From Clostridium cylindrosporum DSM 605 (GTDB taxonomy: Bacteria > Bacillota > Clostridia > Clostridiales > Caloramatoraceae): a stretch of 64,000 bases of DNA. Position 1 is the stretch's first letter; the number at the start of each line of letters is the position of its first letter. Positions 44,931 to 54,061 of this stretch are shown piece after piece. The stretch is from contig NZ_LFVU01000002.1 in assembly GCF_001047375.1 (NCBI RefSeq), forward strand, positions 97,210 through 161,209, given 5' to 3'. The translations under genes and the position numbers were made by a program. The notes below the pieces were generated by a model. That model did no database searches. It saw only the letters and a program-made list of their open reading frames with translations, and was not told the DNA's origin.

Positions 44931-46298
44931 TTAACTCTTTATAAAGTAAATCCTAAAAATAGTACCTTCCCCCTCATCACTTTCCACATCAATATTTGCA
45001 TAATGAAACTGTAATATATTTTTTACAATAGTTAATCCTATTCCACTGCCTTCAATTTCATTTCTACTTTTGTCACCTCTATAAAGTCTCTCAAATATGA
45101 AAGGTAGGTCTTCCTTTTTTATTCCTACACCGCTATCTTTTATTTCCACAATAACATTCTTATTATGACTATAAATATTAATTGACACCTTACCATTTAG
45201 TTCAGTAAACTTAATGGCATTAGATATTAAATTAATAAACACTTGTTTTAACTTATCCTTATCACCAGTTATAAGATATTTTTCCTTCGGCTCTATACAG
45301 TAGTCTAGCTTAATGTTTTTATTGTTTGCCTCTACATAGAAATCCTTACATATATCTTCCAGTAACTCATCTAAATTAATTAATTCAAAGTTAAGCTTTA
45401 TACTTTCACACTCGAATTCTTTTAAAGTATTTAGATTACTTAATAATTTACCAAATCTTATAACTTCTTCATTAAGATAACTTAACCTTTCTGCAGTAAC
45501 AGGAAAAATACCATCTATCATAGCTTCTAAGTTATTCTGTAATACATTTAATGGTGTTCTTATTTCATGAGATATATCAGAAACTAATCTTTTTCTAATC
45601 ATATCTTGATATCTTAATTTTTCAGCTAGTATATTTATACTTTTTCTTAAATTCTCCAACTCCTCAATATTACTTTCTGAAATTGACTTTGTATCAAAGT
45701 TCCCCTTTGATAATCTAACGAACATATTTGCAACTTCCATAATTGGAGTTGAAAATTGCTTTGAAAAGTAAAGGCTTATAGCAGTTATAATAATGAGCGC
45801 TATTATCCCACTAATAACTATACTTTCATTTATTGATCTTTTAAAGTGCATATCTTCTTTAGTTAACAATATAGGTGAATACTGACCTATTTCTACATAT
45901 CCAACTAACTTCTCATTAACCTTAATTTCAAACCTATTAGAAGTATAAATTCCTTTCTCTTTTGTTAGCATGGTATTTACATGTAATTTGCTTTTAATCT
46001 CACTAGGATTCATTCCCCATATAAACTTTTTGCTACTGTCTAATAAAGTTAAACAGTAATTACTCATATACGCCTCGTGCATTAACTCAATACCTGAATT
46101 TTTACTCCACTTACCTTCTCTTCTATATACCTCCTGAAAATAGGATACAATTCTTTCATATCTTTTATTTTGTATATCCTTCATATATTGATCAAATTTA
46201 TTATTCACTGTTATATTTACAAATAGTGTAATTAATAATATTGCTGCAATAGAACAAATAACAAATAAAATACCTAACCTTTTTCTTATCGTTTGCAA
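44931..46298 (-). CDS. Sensor histidine kinase (HAMP, HisKA)
   Basis: 455 residues. Helices at about 8-28 and 158-180 border an extracytoplasmic domain with 'YLNSKFIWGMNPSEI'-like Cache features; HAMP to about 232, His in 'SDISHEIRTPLNV', ATPase boxes 'NLISNAIKFTE', 'EIKDSGVGIKKEDL' and 'GSGIGLTIVK'. Start is TTG 46298, immediately after the response-regulator stop, with GGTGAG upstream. It faces the metal/thiol locus convergently, so no shared transcript. Confidence 0.93.
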   Translation of the reverse strand: MQTIRKRLGILFVICSIAAILLITLFVNITVNNKFDQYMKDIQNKRYERIVSYFQEVYRREGKWSKNSGIELMHEAYMSNYCLTLLDSSKKFIWGMNPSEIKSKLHVNTMLTKEKGIYTSNRFEIKVNEKLVGYVEIGQYSPILLTKEDMHFKRSINESIVISGIIALIIITAISLYFSKQFSTPIMEVANMFVRLSKGNFDTKSISESNIEELENLRKSINILAEKLRYQDMIRKRLVSDISHEIRTPLNVLQNNLEAMIDGIFPVTAERLSYLNEEVIRFGKLLSNLNTLKEFECESIKLNFELINLDELLEDICKDFYVEANNKNIKLDYCIEPKEKYLITGDKDKLKQVFINLISNAIKFTELNGKVSINIYSHNKNVIVEIKDSGVGIKKEDLPFIFERLYRGDKSRNEIEGSGIGLTIVKNILQFHYANIDVESDEGEGTIFRIYFIKS

Positions 46299-46985
46299 TT
46301 AATTCTCACCACCAAATTTATAACCTACTTTCATAACAGTAACAATGTATTTTGGATTTTTAGTGTCTAACTCTATCTTTTTACGAATATTTTTTATGTG
46401 TACATCAATGGTCCTATCATATCCATCAAAATCTATACCAAATACTTTATTTATTAATTGTTCCCTTGATAAAACCTTTCCTTTATTTGATATAAGCACA
46501 TACAAAATATCGAATTCATTTGGTGTAAATGAAACCTCTTCTCCATTTACTTTTACCTCTCTTTTATCGTAATCAACACTTAATCTTTCATCGTAAAAAA
46601 GTAAGTCCAAATTAGTTGCCTTTGTATTTAATCTTCTAAAAAGAGCATTAACCCTTGCTGTTAGTTCCCTTGGACTAAATGGCTTAACCAAGTATTCATC
46701 TGAACCTATATTTAACCCTTCTATTCTATCATTAAGTGATGCCTTAGCTGTTAGCATAAAAATATGAACATTTGAAAATTGTCTAATTTTTTTACATACT
46801 TCTTCTCCACTAATATCTGGTAACATTAAATCAAGAATAATAAGGCTAAAATCCATTGACTTAAAGATTTCTATACCTTTTAATCCCTTTGTAGTGCAAC
46901 AAACCTTATACCCTTCCTTCTCTAGGTAGGCTTTTAATACCTCTGAAACACTTTTCTCATCTTCAATTATTAAAATATTGCTCAT
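46299..46985 (-). CDS. OmpR-family response regulator
   Basis: 228 residues: receiver with 'LIIEDEKSVSE', Asp in 'LIILDLMLPD' and Lys in 'VKPFSPREL'; winged helix with 'FTPNEFDILYVLISNKG' and C-terminal 'YIVTVMKVGYKFG'. ATG 46985 follows GGGAGG. First gene of a kinase-regulator operon whose stimulus is unknown. Confidence 0.94.
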   Translation of the reverse strand: MSNILIIEDEKSVSEVLKAYLEKEGYKVCCTTKGLKGIEIFKSMDFSLIILDLMLPDISGEEVCKKIRQFSNVHIFMLTAKASLNDRIEGLNIGSDEYLVKPFSPRELTARVNALFRRLNTKATNLDLLFYDERLSVDYDKREVKVNGEEVSFTPNEFDILYVLISNKGKVLSREQLINKVFGIDFDGYDRTIDVHIKNIRKKIELDTKNPKYIVTVMKVGYKFGGEN

Positions 46986-47111
46986 ATATTTTCCTCCCTA
47001 TGTATTATAATAACACCTAAAAATATATGGAATTCTCGATTTTATACTTTTACTTATATAATACTAATACTTTTATTTAAAGATTGTATGAAGATTTCTT
47101 TAAAATATAAA

Positions 47112-47146
47112 AAGTATTGGTATAAATTTAAAACCTTTACCAATAC
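47112..47146 (-). terminator. Terminator after the hypF remnant
   Basis: AGTATTGGTA/TACCAATACT stem followed by TTTTTATATTTT on the minus strand, 37 bases past the last hypF codon. Its presence suggests the intact gene once ended here. Confidence 0.75.
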
Positions 47147-47182
47147 TCAAAACTCTACTACTTGACTAATAAAATTATTTAT

Positions 47183-47864
47183 TTAACTAAAACTTATGAT
47201 ATTTTCTTTGCCTATCATAATTTGTCCTAAAGAAAGGCCACCATCATTACATGGTATATATTTTTTATATCTACCTTTTTCCCATTTGAATTTAACATCC
47301 ATATACTTGGCCCACAACCTGGACATGAATTAGGTTGTGCATGAAATCTTTTGTTTAATATGTTTAAATACTCTAATTTACATTCACTGTACATTTTAAA
47401 ACTTTGCATTGTTGTTTTATCTCTATCACAGGGCGTAGATTTTATAATAGAAAATCTATGCCCACAGTCGGTACAATTTGTAAAAGCATATTCATATCTC
47501 TTATTTTGCTTGTCTTTTATGTCCTCTATGCACTTATTACATTACATGTAACAATATCAGGTGATATTAAAGTAACCTCTTGATCTATGCTCTTACTTTC
47601 TCTTATCTGAAAATCTTTATAATACATTGGTTTCTTATCTCTAGTAGTAATGTTATTAATTTTAGCTAAATGAGGATGATTATATTTTAGATTATATAAA
47701 AACTCATTGATATCCGATTCTTTCCCTTCAATATCTATATATAATCCACTTAAGTTATTATATACAAAACCCTTCAGGCTATTTTTTATTGCAGATCTAT
47801 ATATAAATGGTCTAAAACCTACTCCTTGAACTATTCCTTTAACATTTATGATAGTTCTTCTCAT
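47183..47864 (-). pseudogene. hypF: hypF remnant with frameshift and large internal deletion
   Basis: The N-terminal acylphosphatase domain ('INVKGIVQGVGFRPFIYR') is intact to 'SPDIVTCN', then the frame stops. A tandem duplication of TGTAA near 47540 causes this: removing one copy restores 'DIVTCNKCIEDIKDK', which continues into the HypF zinc-finger region ('FTNCTDCGHRFSII', 'RFHAQPNSCPGCG'). After 'SNGKK' the frame shifts again and jumps directly to the normal HypF C-terminus, 'YIPCNDGGLSLGQIM', so the YrdC and Kae1-like domains (roughly 500 residues) are gone. HypF makes the cyanide ligands of [NiFe] hydrogenase; this copy cannot. Confidence 0.9.
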
Positions 47865-47928
47865 ACTTATACTAACCTGTACCTTCCTTATAATTGCTTT
47901 CAAGTATGAAACATAATACAACTTCCTA

Positions 47929-48597
47929 TTAACTCATTCTATAAATCCTTACTCCTCCTTCTGGCTCAGCAGCAAGTAGAGACCTATTATTTGAATCATA
48001 TGAATGTGAAGCACATATCAAATCTCCATTATCATAGTCTACAATTATTAAGGTATGATAAGCTTTCCCGTAGGAATCAAGTAGTGATAATGCGTCACCT
48101 CTTACGCCATAATTGTATATTTCTCTAAAGGATTCTAAATTCTCAAAATAAGAACTACCGAAGTCTTTAAATGCATTTGCATTTGCTCTCCAATATAGCG
48201 CAAAGGCACTTGCACCTCTCCATGTAGATGATATTAACTTAACATCCCATTTATTTCTTGACCTACAAAACCAGCTTTTGAGACTAGTTGCATCTCTACC
48301 AATCATTGGCTTTCCACCTGCATATAATGCCTGAGAAACAAAGTTAGCACAATCTCCCCCTATACCGGCATAATGCGGATAGTTCGGATTATAATTCAGT
48401 GCATATTTCATTGCATAATCAACTGCATTTTTAGGTGAATAAGCATATTTTATTTTAACCTTAGGCTCTGGAATTACACTATCATCATATACACCTATTA
48501 AAGCATTTTTATAAAGAGTTTCCATTTCATGATAAGATATATTTTTGTATTTAGGATTATGAAATATATCATCATAAATCTTCTTTTTATCTATCAT
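47929..48597 (-). CDS. Amidase_6-type putative cysteine amidase
   Basis: 222 residues. The family core is 'AVDYAMKYALNYNPNYPHY' then 'GGDCANFVSQALYAGG', giving the nucleophilic Cys, and a late 'AYHTLIIVDYDNGDLIC' supplying the His; 'ASHSYDSNNRSL' fits the C-terminal block. No signal peptide or wall-binding module is visible, unlike most secreted members, so a sporulation-compartment role is possible. ATG 48597 follows AGGAGGATTTGA. It precedes the hypF remnant on the same strand. Confidence 0.87.
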   Translation of the reverse strand: MIDKKKIYDDIFHNPKYKNISYHEMETLYKNALIGVYDDSVIPEPKVKIKYAYSPKNAVDYAMKYALNYNPNYPHYAGIGGDCANFVSQALYAGGKPMIGRDATSLKSWFCRSRNKWDVKLISSTWRGASAFALYWRANANAFKDFGSSYFENLESFREIYNYGVRGDALSLLDSYGKAYHTLIIVDYDNGDLICASHSYDSNNRSLLAAEPEGGVRIYRMS

Positions 48598-48703
48598 TCA
48601 AATCCTCCTATTAATAATAATAAACATCACTAATATTAAATATTATTACTAATAGTATTTTAGTCCTAAAACTTATACATTTAATTGACTTTTTAGCTAC
48701 TTA

Positions 48704-49084
48704 CTATATTTTGTCATCAATTTCTTTAAAATCATCCTCTAAAGCATTATTAAATAACTCTTTAGTTTTCTCCTTAGCTCTATTTTTAGTTTCTGGAGAT
48801 ATATAGATAGCTATTATACTTAGTGCTGAAATTATCGCAGTTAAATCATCTCCAAATCCTACAACTGGTACTATATCCGCCATTAAATCAGTGGGTACTA
48901 TAAAGTATCCCAAAGCACCTATAATTGTTGTCTTAGCTTTCTTAGGTACATCAGGGTCCTTCAGTGAGTAAAACAATAATAAAGCTCCATAAACCACTGA
49001 GACTTTAGCCTTTGATAATACTGATTTTATCTTTTTAAATAATGAATCCTCTGAGTAATCTTTATTATACTGGTTATCTACCAT
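48704..49084 (-). CDS. YkvA-type DUF1232 membrane protein
   Basis: 126 residues. The DUF1232 core is 'LKDPDVPKKAKTTIIGALGYFIVPTDLM' (about 45-72) followed by 'DIVPVVGFGDDLTAI' and a helix. Such short proteins carry one or two membrane helices and have no assigned role. The start is ATG 49084 with AGTAGGATGAAA. Transcribed alone. Confidence 0.87.
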   Translation of the reverse strand: MVDNQYNKDYSEDSLFKKIKSVLSKAKVSVVYGALLLFYSLKDPDVPKKAKTTIIGALGYFIVPTDLMADIVPVVGFGDDLTAIISALSIIAIYISPETKNRAKEKTKELFNNALEDDFKEIDDKI

Positions 49085-49216
49085 ATTTCATCCTACTTTC
49101 ATTACACAAATTTAATAATTACATTTTATCATATAAGATTTATAATTTTTATTTCTGAGTTAAATTTAGCACAGGTAACTTAAGGTTTATAAGTTATATG
49201 CTACTATAATAAAATA

Positions 49217-49250
49217 ATAGAGTAGATTTAAAATTCTAAATCTACTCTAT
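49217..49250 (-). terminator. Terminator of the TPP-regulated transport operon
   Basis: A perfect 14-bp stem ATAGAGTAGATTTA and complement, with TTATTTTATT on the minus strand after it. Confidence 0.8.
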
Positions 49251-49263
49251 CAATAACTACTTA

Positions 49264-50013
49264 TTAAAAAATGCGTAAAATATCTTCTTTTATATTTAAA
49301 AGTTCCTTGGAAAGAAGTCTTTTTTCCTTATATTCCTTAAAGAAATCTAAGTATATCTCTTCTTTAATTATTCCAGGCCTTGAGTCCATTACGTATATTC
49401 TATCTGATAAGAATATAGCTTCTTCAATATCATGTGTTATAAAAAGTATTGTAGTGTTTAAGGAATTCTTCATTTCTAAAAGCCATTTTTGCATTTTGCT
49501 CTTTGTGATTGAATCAAGGGCACCAAAGGGCTCATCTAAAAGCATTATCTCATCTGTTGATAGAAATGTTCTAAGAAAACTTGCTCTTTGTTTCATTCCT
49601 CCTGAAAGCTGATATGGATACTTTTCTCCATATCCTTCAAGTCCCATCATCTCCATATAACTTTTGGCTCTCTGTCTTGACTCCTTTTTATTCTTACCTT
49701 TTATATCTAATGGCAATACAACATTTTCTATAATACTTTTCCAGGGTAGTAGTAGGTCTTTTTGCTGCATATAGCCAATATCTCCACTTACTAAAAGGTC
49801 ACCTGAATCTTGTTTTTCAAGGCCTGTTATAATATTAAATATTGTACTTTTACCACAGCCACTTGGTCCTAAAATAGAAACAAACTCTCCTTTAGCTATA
49901 TTTATGGAAATATCTTTTAGAATCCTTTTATCATCAAAGCTTTTATTAATATTCCTTAAACTAATTAAAAAGCTTTGATCTTTATTTTGGTAAGAATTCA
50001 TTTGTAAATGCAT
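49264..50013 (-). CDS. thiZ: ABC transporter ATPase, thiamine-precursor uptake
   Basis: 249 residues with Walker A '[13 protein letters not shown]', signature '[13 protein letters not shown]' and Walker B '[12 protein letters not shown]'; the family is the nitrate/sulfonate/taurine/THI5-type importer. It is last in the TPP-controlled operon and overlaps the thiY stop by 32 bases. ATG 50013 is used; ATG 50001 is possible. Function as ThiZ follows from riboswitch and partners, not from its own sequence. Confidence 0.88.
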   Translation of the reverse strand: MHLQMNSYQNKDQSFLISLRNINKSFDDKRILKDISINIAKGEFVSILGPSGCGKSTIFNIITGLEKQDSGDLLVSGDIGYMQQKDLLLPWKSIIENVVLPLDIKGKNKKESRQRAKSYMEMMGLEGYGEKYPYQLSGGMKQRASFLRTFLSTDEIMLLDEPFGALDSITKSKMQKWLLEMKNSLNTTILFITHDIEEAIFLSDRIYVMDSRPGIIKEEIYLDFFKEYKEKRLLSKELLNIKEDILRIF

Positions 50014-50992
50014 CTTCAGCCTTTAGATCCTTCTTAATTATTCCCTTGTCCTTTAGAAACTTAGCATAATTACTCCATACTTCTGCTTTCATAGCTCCCC
50101 ATTTAGGTGCATCTGCTATATATTGATTTGCTAAATACTTTTGACTATCAACAGCTAGTTTTTCATTAATTTCTGGAGCATATTTTAGAAGAATCTTTGC
50201 ACTTTCCTCTGGATTCTTTATAGCATATTCATATCCCTCTTGTGTTGCCTTTAGGAACTTTCTAACCTTTTCTGGATTTTCCTTTATAACCTTATTATTT
50301 GTAATTAATATTGGTGTGTAATAATCAAGTGCTGGGTCTAAATCCTTAACCGCTATATAGTTTAAATCAATATCTTTTATCTTTGCCTCAATTCCTGTCC
50401 AACCTTCAAAAATCCATGCAATATCTATATTCTTTTTCGTAGCAGCGAAGAAATCATCGTTTCCTATACTAATGTTCTTAAGCTTTTTATAATCTGCTCC
50501 ACTTTTCTCCATAACAGCCTTTAAAACTGCTTCCTCAGATGGTGACCCCCATCCTCCGTAGGTTTTGCCTTCAAAATCCTTAACATTTTTAATGTTTTTA
50601 CTCTTAAGAGACGCAAATCCAGAAGTATTATGCTGAATAACTGTAGCAATTGCCTTTATTGGAAGGGGCTGATCCCCTGTTAATGCATATGTTACATCTT
50701 CTTGGTAACTTACTCCAAAGTCACCTTTACCTGTAGCTATAAGAGTTCCTGTTCCACCTTCTGATGGCTGAACTATTTGAACATCTAATCCCTCAGCTTT
50801 ATAGTATCCCTTTTCTAAGGCTACATATAGACCTGTATGATTCGTATTTGGTGTCCAGTCAAGTACAACAGTTGTCTTTTCTAATTGTTTTGATTCCTTA
50901 TTCTCATCTTTCTTATCTACTGAACATCCACTCATTACAAGAGCAGATATTGTTAGTGCAACTACTAAAGATAAAAACCTATTTTTTTTCAT
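49982..50992 (-). CDS. thiY: NMT1/THI5-like substrate-binding lipoprotein
   Basis: 336 residues. Lipobox 'ALVMSGCS' near residue 20 marks a lipoprotein. The NMT1/THI5 core shows '[20 protein letters not shown]', '[20 protein letters not shown]', '[11 protein letters not shown]' and '[17 protein letters not shown]'. Members bind formylaminopyrimidine or HMP-like precursors. ATG 50992 follows GAAGGACAT; the frame extends to 51016 without support. Encoded between permease and ATPase under a TPP riboswitch. Confidence 0.92.
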   Translation of the reverse strand: MKKNRFLSLVVALTISALVMSGCSVDKKDENKESKQLEKTTVVLDWTPNTNHTGLYVALEKGYYKAEGLDVQIVQPSEGGTGTLIATGKGDFGVSYQEDVTYALTGDQPLPIKAIATVIQHNTSGFASLKSKNIKNVKDFEGKTYGGWGSPSEEAVLKAVMEKSGADYKKLKNISIGNDDFFAATKKNIDIAWIFEGWTGIEAKIKDIDLNYIAVKDLDPALDYYTPILITNNKVIKENPEKVRKFLKATQEGYEYAIKNPEESAKILLKYAPEINEKLAVDSQKYLANQYIADAPKWGAMKAEVWSNYAKFLKDKGIIKKDLKAEDAFTNEFLPK

Positions 50993-51006
50993 ATGTCCTT
51001 CACCTC

Positions 51007-51759
51007 TTACTTCCAATGAATTAGTTTTTTTCCTAGGAAATCTATAGCATAGATTATCAAAATAGTAATAAATACTATTACCAATATTGATGCAAATACC
51101 TTATCTAAAGCATATGCACTTTTCGCTCTGACCATATAAACACCTATACCCTTATCTCCTCCAAGCCATTCCCCTATAACAGCAGACATTATCATATAAG
51201 TCGCAGCAATTTTAAGACCTGAAAATAGGTTCACCATTGCATATGGAAGCTTTAAATGATAAAAAGCTTGTAGCCTTGATGCCTTTATAGTTGAAAATAG
51301 ATTTATGTAATCCCTATCAATTTTCTCAAAACCATCTACTAAACTTATAACTATCGGGAAGAAACATACCATTATAACAACTATAATCTTAGGTAATATT
51401 CCAAACCCAAACCATATTATAAACAAGGGAGCAATTGCTATGGTAGGTATAGTCTGGGATATTACTAAAATTGGGTATATTGATTTCTTTACTACATTAA
51501 AATTATCCATTACTACAGCTAACATAAAGGACAATAAAATAGATACTACAAATCCTATAAAGGACTCATATAATGTTATTTTCGTATGACCTGCTATTAT
51601 AGGAAAGTCCTTAATAAGAGTGTCAACTATATTAACTGGAGAAGGAAGAATGTACTGTGGTATATGCTCAAAAACTACAATACCCTGCCAGAGCAGAATA
51701 ATAGTAATTACTGTAGCTATAGGATAAAGCCTATTTTGTATACTTTCCAATCTTTTCAT
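51007..51759 (-). CDS. thiX: ABC transporter permease, thiamine-precursor uptake
   Basis: About 250 residues, six helices, with the permease loop '[30 protein letters not shown]' near 130-160 (EAA motif). It matches the SsuC/TauC/ThiX group. ATG 51759 is used; TTG 51762 is the alternative. It overlaps the preceding small gene by about 29 bases, indicating coupled translation. Confidence 0.9.
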   Translation of the reverse strand: MKRLESIQNRLYPIATVITIILLWQGIVVFEHIPQYILPSPVNIVDTLIKDFPIIAGHTKITLYESFIGFVVSILLSFMLAVVMDNFNVVKKSIYPILVISQTIPTIAIAPLFIIWFGFGILPKIIVVIMVCFFPIVISLVDGFEKIDRDYINLFSTIKASRLQAFYHLKLPYAMVNLFSGLKIAATYMIMSAVIGEWLGGDKGIGVYMVRAKSAYALDKVFASILVIVFITILIIYAIDFLGKKLIHWK

Positions 51760-52021
51760 CAATAGTCACGCCTTCACTTTTGTAATCTATCTTTACAACT
51801 GAAACTACCCTTGAAGCACCTTCCTCAACACATATGTGTTGAGCCTTTTTCACGATCTCTAAAAGGGTATCTAAGTCCCCCTCCATAGTTGTTTCCATTG
51901 GGCCAACCACATATTTTACACCAGTTGATGCAATATATTCAATAACCTTATCAACTACAGGATATACTCTCTCCTCTGGAACAGCAGGAACTACTTGAAG
52001 ACTTACATTTATTTTACTCAT
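51731..52021 (-). CDS. MTH1187/YkoF-type thiamine-binding protein
   Basis: 96 residues of the MTH1187 (DUF77) family: 'INVSLQVVPAVPEERVYPVVD' at the start (residues 4-24), 'VKYVVGPMETTMEGDLDTLL' and 'ASRVVSVVKIDYK'. Members bind thiamine or HMP in ferredoxin-like dimers. ATG 52021 follows GGGAGG with eight-base spacing. Second gene in the TPP operon, 15 bases after tatD. Confidence 0.9.
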   Translation of the reverse strand: MSKINVSLQVVPAVPEERVYPVVDKVIEYIASTGVKYVVGPMETTMEGDLDTLLEIVKKAQHICVEEGASRVVSVVKIDYKSEGVTIDEKIGKYTK

Positions 52022-52036
52022 CTGTTTCACCTCCCT

Positions 52037-52777
52037 TTAATAATCATCCATTATTATATTAAAATTATTTAAAATTTCATCTTTAACCTCATCATAATGA
52101 ATTCCCTTTATTAATGAAATTTGCTTTACTATATTTTTAACTTCCACTGGATATCCATACTTGCCATTTACCCACTCTAAGGCGTTTGGTCCATCTGTTT
52201 CTGTAAGAATTCTATCTAGTGGAAGAGCTTCAACTATCTCCTTAGTTAACTCTGAACTTTCAATATCAACACTTATTGTGAAATAACATCCATAATCTAG
52301 AAGCTTTCTAAATACATCCATAGGACCACTATACCAATGAATTATAGGATTTCTTAAGCTATACTTTCTTAAAAATTCAAGTATTTCTATCTCTGCACCT
52401 TTAGTATGTATATTAGTGAGCTTATTATATTCTCCAGCTTTTGCTAGAAAATATTTAAATACCTTAACCATATAAGGATATCTTTCTTTCTCTAGCACCC
52501 AATAATAATCAAGACCTATCTCACCTATTACCCTTGACTCTCTTATATATTCATCGAATCTATCTAGTTCTTTATGGTTTTCATATGCTTTCCAAGGATG
52601 TATGCCAAAGCATGGGATTATATATTCATTTTCCTTGCTTAACTCTCTTGTAAATAAATAGCTTGCTTCATCCATAGAACAGGCAAGGGTTTTAATTGAA
52701 TTTTCCCTTATCATATCTAGGACATAGCTTAGGTTATTACCATAAAAGTCTAAATGATTATGTGCATCAATAAACAT
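52037..52777 (-). CDS. TatD-family metal-dependent hydrolase
   Basis: 246 residues: 'FIDAHNHLDF' (metal-binding HxH), 'IGEIGLDYYW', 'HTKGAEIEIL', 'IHWYSGPM' and 'ILTETDGPNAL'. TatD enzymes are usually DNases. It differs from housekeeping TatD in its position: first gene behind a TPP riboswitch and 15 bases from a thiamine-binding protein. It may act on a thiamine degradation product before or after uptake; this is inferred from context alone. Confidence 0.85.
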   Translation of the reverse strand: MFIDAHNHLDFYGNNLSYVLDMIRENSIKTLACSMDEASYLFTRELSKENEYIIPCFGIHPWKAYENHKELDRFDEYIRESRVIGEIGLDYYWVLEKERYPYMVKVFKYFLAKAGEYNKLTNIHTKGAEIEILEFLRKYSLRNPIIHWYSGPMDVFRKLLDYGCYFTISVDIESSELTKEIVEALPLDRILTETDGPNALEWVNGKYGYPVEVKNIVKQISLIKGIHYDEVKDEILNNFNIIMDDY

Positions 52778-52808
52778 ATTTCCTCCAAAACATTCCCTTA
52801 AAACAAAA

Positions 52809-52832
52809 ATGCACTATTAAAAATAGTGCATT
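52809..52832 (-). terminator. Expression-platform terminator of the transport-operon TPP riboswitch
   Basis: AATGCACTATT/AATAGTGCATT stem followed by TTTTGTTTT on the minus strand, just before the tatD-like gene. Confidence 0.8.
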
Positions 52833-52846
52833 AAAAACATTCATTC

Positions 52847-52937
52847 CAAACAGCTTCCCTCCGTCGGTGTTATCCGTATCAGGTTCAAAGGGTTAAAGTT
52901 TTTTACTTCTCTCAGCCAAAAGGCACCCCTAGCACTA
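52847..52937 (-). promoter_or_regulatory. TPP riboswitch of the tatD-thiXYZ operon
   Basis: Minus-strand THI blocks GCTAGGGGTGCC, GGCTGAGAGAAG, AACCTGATACGGATAACACCG and CGGAGGGAAGC in order. It is the third TPP switch in 45 kb and controls a hydrolase plus an ABC importer. Confidence 0.96.
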
Positions 52938-53035
52938 CAAAATATATTAAATTATACTACAACTTATATAATAACATTTCTTTTCACTGATGGGAATGCA
53001 TTAGTGAAAGTTATTTACGTAAATACACTTTTCTT

Positions 53036-53800
53036 TTATATCAATTCATTAATATCTATGCTAGGGTGCTTATACCTTTCTTTCTTCACTGTTTTCTTTC
53101 CTATGTTTATTGCTTCTTTAGGACATAGGTTTATACATGCCAAGCAATCACTACATTTTTTATTCCAAGTAGGCTTTCCATTTACTAATACAATATTATT
53201 ACTAGGGCATACTCTACTACATATATCACAGGATACACACTTGTCATTAACATTAAAGTTCTTATCTTTGCTTTTATATAAATCTTTCCACATATTATAT
53301 AGGGCAAAATGAATACCGAGTCTTCCACCTAAAGGCTTAACTTCTCTATTTTTAATACTTATAGCTATCTCTGATATAATAGGTTCATTTTTCTTTATAG
53401 ATTCCCCTACTCTTTCAGGAGTAGCACTTCTTCCAGCTCTTATATAATTAGATACGTATTTGATAGTGAAATAATTTGAAATCTTATTTTTGCCATTTAA
53501 AAGCTTATTAATATGTCTAAAGCTCATATTAGCTCCTCCGCCACCAGTAACACCTACTGAGAAAATATAAGGATTTCCTTCTATATTCACCTTACTTAAA
53601 AACTCCTCTAAAACTATAGGCACTGATCCCACATGTATGGGATATATAAACCCTACTACATCTGCATTTATATCAAACTGCTTGTCCTTTAGTAACTTGG
53701 AAGCTGAAAAAACTTCTCCCTCGCATAAATCCTCACAAATTCTCTTGGCTACGTATAGACTATTACCTGTAGATGAAAAATAATATACTTTTACACTCAT
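53036..53800 (-). CDS. EFR1-family flavodoxin-ferredoxin fusion
   Basis: 254 residues. N-terminal flavodoxin-like domain with the FMN phosphate loop 'FSSTGNSLYVAKRI', 'IYPIHVGSVPIVLEEFL' and 'VGVTGGGGANMS'; C-terminal pair of [4Fe-4S] motifs 'CVSCDICSRVCPSNN' and 'CSDCLACINLCPKEA' (about 187-230). EFR1 proteins move single electrons between ferredoxin and flavin in anaerobes; the partner is unknown. ATG 53800 follows AAGGAG. Single-gene unit. Confidence 0.93.
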   Translation of the reverse strand: MSVKVYYFSSTGNSLYVAKRICEDLCEGEVFSASKLLKDKQFDINADVVGFIYPIHVGSVPIVLEEFLSKVNIEGNPYIFSVGVTGGGGANMSFRHINKLLNGKNKISNYFTIKYVSNYIRAGRSATPERVGESIKKNEPIISEIAISIKNREVKPLGGRLGIHFALYNMWKDLYKSKDKNFNVNDKCVSCDICSRVCPSNNIVLVNGKPTWNKKCSDCLACINLCPKEAINIGKKTVKKERYKHPSIDINELI

Positions 53801-53879
53801 TAAATTCTACTCCTTAAAACACTAATTCTTATACATATATATACAATTATAATCTATTATAATAAAATTAAAAGTCTTA

Positions 53880-53908
53880 TTACTTTCTGTATAATTTTTT
53901 GGTATAAT
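53880..53908 (+). promoter_or_regulatory. Promoter of the c-di-GMP-controlled gene
   Basis: TATAAT at 53903-53908 with TTACTT about 17 bases upstream (-35, three to four of six). A start near 53915 would include the whole riboswitch. Confidence 0.6.
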
Positions 53909-53927
53909 AAAACAAATATTAATAATT

Positions 53928-54043
53928 CTGAAAAAGGCAAATTTGTCGAAAGGCAAAGACGCAAAGCTATGGACCTAAGGGGTAATAACCCTATGGCTGC
54001 CAGGTTACCAGGACTCCATATAGGAGCCTCTTGAGCTTTTCAG
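53928..54043 (+). promoter_or_regulatory. c-di-GMP-I (GEMM-I) riboswitch
   Basis: The aptamer shows AAGGCAAA, AAAGACGCAAAGC, GGACCTAAGGG, a GGGTAATAACCC hairpin and GGCTGCCAGGTTACC, the GEMM-I order. CTGAAAA (53928) can pair with TTTTCAG (54037) to close it. CCTCTT (54027-54032) can pair with GAGAGG (54051-54056), the ribosome site, so closing may free translation. Predicted on-switch. Confidence 0.93.
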
Positions 54044-54061
54044 TATAAAGGAGAGGTTATT

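Noticed and set aside
47112..47146. Relation between this hairpin and the one at 44871-44924, both containing AGTATTGG
   Set aside because: Only eight bases are shared and loops differ; both are ordinary terminators, so a mobile repeat is not supported.
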